Below the pieces are notes generated by a model. The model was not told where the DNA came from and did not search any database. It saw only the letters and a list, made by a program, of their open reading frames with translations. A stretch of DNA of 64,000 nt, from NCBI RefSeq assembly GCF_900103985.1, contig NZ_FNIE01000007.1, forward strand, positions 124,001 to 188,000. The letters are read 5' to 3'. The stretch is from Actinacidiphila guanduensis (GTDB taxonomy: Bacteria > Actinomycetota > Actinomycetes > Streptomycetales > Streptomycetaceae). Positions 61,868-64,000 of the stretch are shown here, one piece after another (position 1 is the stretch's first letter; each line of letters starts with the position of its first letter). The position numbers and the translations under genes are program-made.

Positions 61868-63496
61868 TCACATCCGGAAGACGCCGTAGCCCGGCGCGGT
61901 CGGGTCGGCTGCCGGCAGGGGGGCGTTGGCGCACGCGGTCAGGGCCAGGCCCAGCACGGTGCGGGTCTCCAACGGGTCGATCACCCCGTCGTCCCAGAGC
62001 CGGGCGGTGGCGTAGTACGCGCTGCCCTGCGTCTCGTACTGCTCGCGGATCGGCGCCTTGAACGCCTCCTCGTCCTCCTCGCTCCACTTCTCCCCGGCGG
62101 CCGCCAACTGGTCCCGCTTGACGGTGGCGAGCACGGATGCCGCTTGCTCCCCGCCCATCACCGAGATCTTGGCGTTGGGCCACATCCACAGGAACCGGGG
62201 GCTGTAGGCGCGGCCGCACATCGAGTAGTTGCCCGCGCCGTAGGAGCCGCCGATCACCACGGTCAGCTTCGGCACCCGGGCGCAGGCGACCGCCGTGACC
62301 ATCTTGGCGCCGTGCTTGGCGATGCCGCCCGCCTCGTACTGGCGGCCCACCATGAAGCCCGAGATGTTCTGGAGGAACACCAGCGGGATGCCCCGCTGGT
62401 CGCACAGCTCGATGAAGTGGGCGCCCTTGAGGGCGGACTCGGCGAACAGGATGCCGTTGTTCGCCACGATGCCCACCGGGTGGCCCTGGATGTGGGCGAA
62501 CCCGGTGACCAGCGTCGTGCCGTACTCCGCCTTGAACTCCGCGAAGCGGCTGCCGTCCACCAGCCGGGCGATCACCTCGCGCACGTCGTAACGGGTGCGG
62601 GAGTCCACCGGCACCACCCCGTAGAGCCCTTCGGGGTCCACGGCGGGCGGCTCGGCCGGCCGGACCGTCCACGGCAGCGGCCCGCGGGCGGGCAGGGTCG
62701 CCACGATGTCCCGGACGATGGACAGGGCGTGCGGGTCGTCCTCGGCGAGGTGGTCGGTGACGCCGGAGGTCCGCGCGTGCACCTCGCCGCCGCCCAGCTC
62801 CTCCGCCGTGACGACCTCCCCGGTCGCGGCCTTCACCAGCGGTGGGCCGCCCAGGAAGATCGTGCCCTGGTTGCGCACGATCACCGCCTCGTCGCTCATC
62901 GCCGGGACGTAGGCGCCACCGGCGGTGCACGAGCCCATCACCGCGGCGATCTGCGGGATGCCGCGGGCCGACATCGTGGCCTGGTTGAAGAAGATGCGGC
63001 CGAAGTGGTCCCGGTCCGGGAATACCTCGTCCTGCCGCGGCAGGAAGGCACCGCCGGAGTCGACCAGGTAGACACAGGGCAGCCGGTTGTCGAGGGCGAC
63101 CTCCTGGGCGCGCAGGTGCTTCTTGACCGTCATCGGGTAGTAGGTGCCGCCCTTGACCGTCGCGTCGTTGGCCACCACGACGACCTCGCGGCCCGAGACG
63201 CGGCCGATCCCGGCGATCACCCCGGCCGCCGGCGCCTGGCCGTCGTACATGCCGTCGGCCGCGAGCGGGGACAGCTCCAGGAAGGGCGAGCCGGGGTCCA
63301 GCAGGCCGTCCACCCGGTCCCGGGGCAGCAGCTTGCCGCGGGAGGTGTGGCGCGCGCGTGCCTTCTCCCCGCCGCCGAGGCGCGCGGCGGCGAGTTTGCC
63401 GCGCAGGGCGGCGCCGAGGGCGGCGTGCGCCTGCGTGTTGGCCCGGTACGCCTCCGACGCCGGATCCGCGGCGCTGGAGAGGGCGGGTGATGCCAT
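61868..63496 (-). CDS. accD1: Acyl-CoA carboxylase beta subunit (carboxyltransferase)
   Basis: 542 aa from ATG 63496. Carboxyltransferase halves: [40 protein letters not shown] (typical of methylcrotonyl-CoA carboxylase beta), [20 protein letters not shown] and [20 protein letters not shown]. Transfers carboxyl from biotin on AccA1 to 3-methylcrotonyl-CoA. First gene of the operon; two palindromic operators lie immediately upstream. Confidence 0.94.
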   Translation of the reverse strand: MASPALSSAADPASEAYRANTQAHAALGAALRGKLAAARLGGGEKARARHTSRGKLLPRDRVDGLLDPGSPFLELSPLAADGMYDGQAPAAGVIAGIGRVSGREVVVVANDATVKGGTYYPMTVKKHLRAQEVALDNRLPCVYLVDSGGAFLPRQDEVFPDRDHFGRIFFNQATMSARGIPQIAAVMGSCTAGGAYVPAMSDEAVIVRNQGTIFLGGPPLVKAATGEVVTAEELGGGEVHARTSGVTDHLAEDDPHALSIVRDIVATLPARGPLPWTVRPAEPPAVDPEGLYGVVPVDSRTRYDVREVIARLVDGSRFAEFKAEYGTTLVTGFAHIQGHPVGIVANNGILFAESALKGAHFIELCDQRGIPLVFLQNISGFMVGRQYEAGGIAKHGAKMVTAVACARVPKLTVVIGGSYGAGNYSMCGRAYSPRFLWMWPNAKISVMGGEQAASVLATVKRDQLAAAGEKWSEEDEEAFKAPIREQYETQGSAYYATARLWDDGVIDPLETRTVLGLALTACANAPLPAADPTAPGYGVFRM

Positions 63497-63513
63497 GGTT
63501 CGGCCCCCCGTGT

Positions 63514-63529
63514 GTTAGCGGTCGTTAAC
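63514..63529. promoter_or_regulatory. Operator 1 (GTTAGCGGTCGTTAAC)
   Basis: 16-nt imperfect palindrome just upstream of accD1; 15 of 16 positions match the reverse complement of operator 2. Likely bound by the divergent TetR protein. Confidence 0.85.
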
Positions 63530-63542
63530 TCGATGGCTCTAC

Positions 63543-63558
63543 GTTAACGCCCGCTAAC
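63543..63558. promoter_or_regulatory. Operator 2 (GTTAACGCCCGCTAAC)
   Basis: Inverted second copy, 22 nt before the TetR start. From memory, AccR of S. avermitilis represses the equivalent accD1A1-hmgL-fadST4 operon and its own gene. Confidence 0.85.
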
Positions 63559-63580
63559 GGGATTGTCTAGACTCGACCGC

Positions 63581-64000
63581 ATGAGTCCGACCAAGGCTGT
63601 GGAAAACCGGCGCGAGCAGATCCTCAGGGAGGCCGCGCGGCTCTTCGCCGAGCGCGGGTTCCACGGCGTCGGCGTGGACGAGATAGGGGCCGCCGTCGGC
63701 ATCAGCGGCCCGGGCCTGTACCGGCACTTCACGGGCAAGGACGCGATGCTCGCCGAACTGCTCGTGGGCATCAGCGGGCGGCTGCTGGCCGCCGGCCGGA
63801 TGCGCGTGGCGGAGACCCCGGACCCGGCCGAGGCGCTGGACGCGCTGATCCGCGGCCACATCGACTTCGCCATCGACGACCGCCCGCTGATCACCCTGCA
63901 CGACCGCGAACTCGACCGGCTGCGCGAGACCGACCGCAAGCTCGTCCGCCAGTTGCAGCGGCAGTACGTGGAGGAGTGGGTCGCGGTGGTCCGGCGGGTC
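63581..64000 (+). CDS. accR: TetR-family repressor of the acyl-CoA carboxylase operon, 3' truncated by window edge
   Basis: 140 residues visible from ATG 63581, open at the window end. Helix-turn-helix in the first 60 residues (QILREAARLFAERGFHGVGV, EIGAAVGISGPGLYRHFTGK), then the helical ligand domain (DALIRGHIDFAIDDRPLITL). Divergent from accD1 with two operators between them. From memory it is the AccR/AcdR-type regulator responding to short-chain acyl-CoAs; the symbol is by context. Confidence 0.85.
   Translation, partial: MSPTKAVENRREQILREAARLFAERGFHGVGVDEIGAAVGISGPGLYRHFTGKDAMLAELLVGISGRLLAAGRMRVAETPDPAEALDALIRGHIDFAIDDRPLITLHDRELDRLRETDRKLVRQLQRQYVEEWVAVVRRV

Overview
The window is chromosomal DNA of a high-GC actinomycete, almost certainly Streptomyces or a close relative such as Kitasatospora, Streptacidiphilus or Actinacidiphila. 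The reasons are the strong third-position GC, the many GTG starts, a type II PKS spore-pigment (whiE-type) cluster, an adpA gene with a single TTA codon, a desferrioxamine cluster with an iron box, and the cebR/cebEFG/bglC block. From memory of S. coelicolor, the right half (bglC to the acyl-CoA carboxylase operon) is in the same relative order as SCO2798 down to about SCO2776. This is core-type sequence with accessory insertions.

Layout. 1-9 kb: two tandem secreted M6 metalloproteases (the first cut by the window edge), an OsmC peroxidase, tRNA-Lys(CTT), two small conserved proteins, and a tightly overlapping three-gene operon: Fe-S-type PD-(D/E)XK nuclease, unknown protein, SF1-type helicase. 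9-19.7 kb: a PAP2 phosphatase and a TetR regulator sharing a palindromic operator, a histidine phosphatase, a small hypothetical gene with a MITE remnant at its stop codon, a five-copy tandem repeat, a spermidine-synthase-like protein, a two-component system, a beta-helix protein and a methyltransferase. 19.8-27.3 kb: the whiE-type cluster (cyclase, aromatase, ACP, CLF, KS, cupin, ORFI-type protein, divergent FAD hydroxylase). 27.3-28.2 kb: a dense repeat region. 28.3-31.3 kb: a Ser-rich membrane-anchored exported protein, a class F-type sortase and a CBM2-GH18 chitinase.

31.5-45.3 kb is a cellulose, cellobiose and glucan locus: bglC, cebG, cebF, cebE, cebR, a GH64 glucanase, a GH5 cellulase and a GH48 cellulase. 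Copies of the palindrome TGGGAGCGCTCCCA (CebR box) lie before cebE, cebR and GH48, with weaker variants before GH5 and GH64. 45.4-51.4 kb: tRNA-His, oligoribonuclease and adpA (one operon; BldD-like box upstream), a universal stress protein, glmS and a small hypothetical gene. 51.6-57.2 kb: desABCD under an iron box, without desE or desF beside it. 57.3-64 kb: an accD1-accA1-hmgL-acdH operon (leucine/isovaleryl-CoA breakdown) divergent from a TetR gene that runs off the edge, with two near-identical palindromic operators between them.

Best leads for something new: the nuclease/unknown/helicase operon; a MITE family seen twice, each time with its terminal CTAG forming the stop codon of the adjacent gene; the repeat arrays at 13.0-13.5 kb and 27.4-27.95 kb; the low-complexity insertions in DesD and the carboxylase alpha subunit; and the sortase paired with a protein lacking a canonical sorting motif. 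No CRISPR array, integrase or transposase gene was seen.
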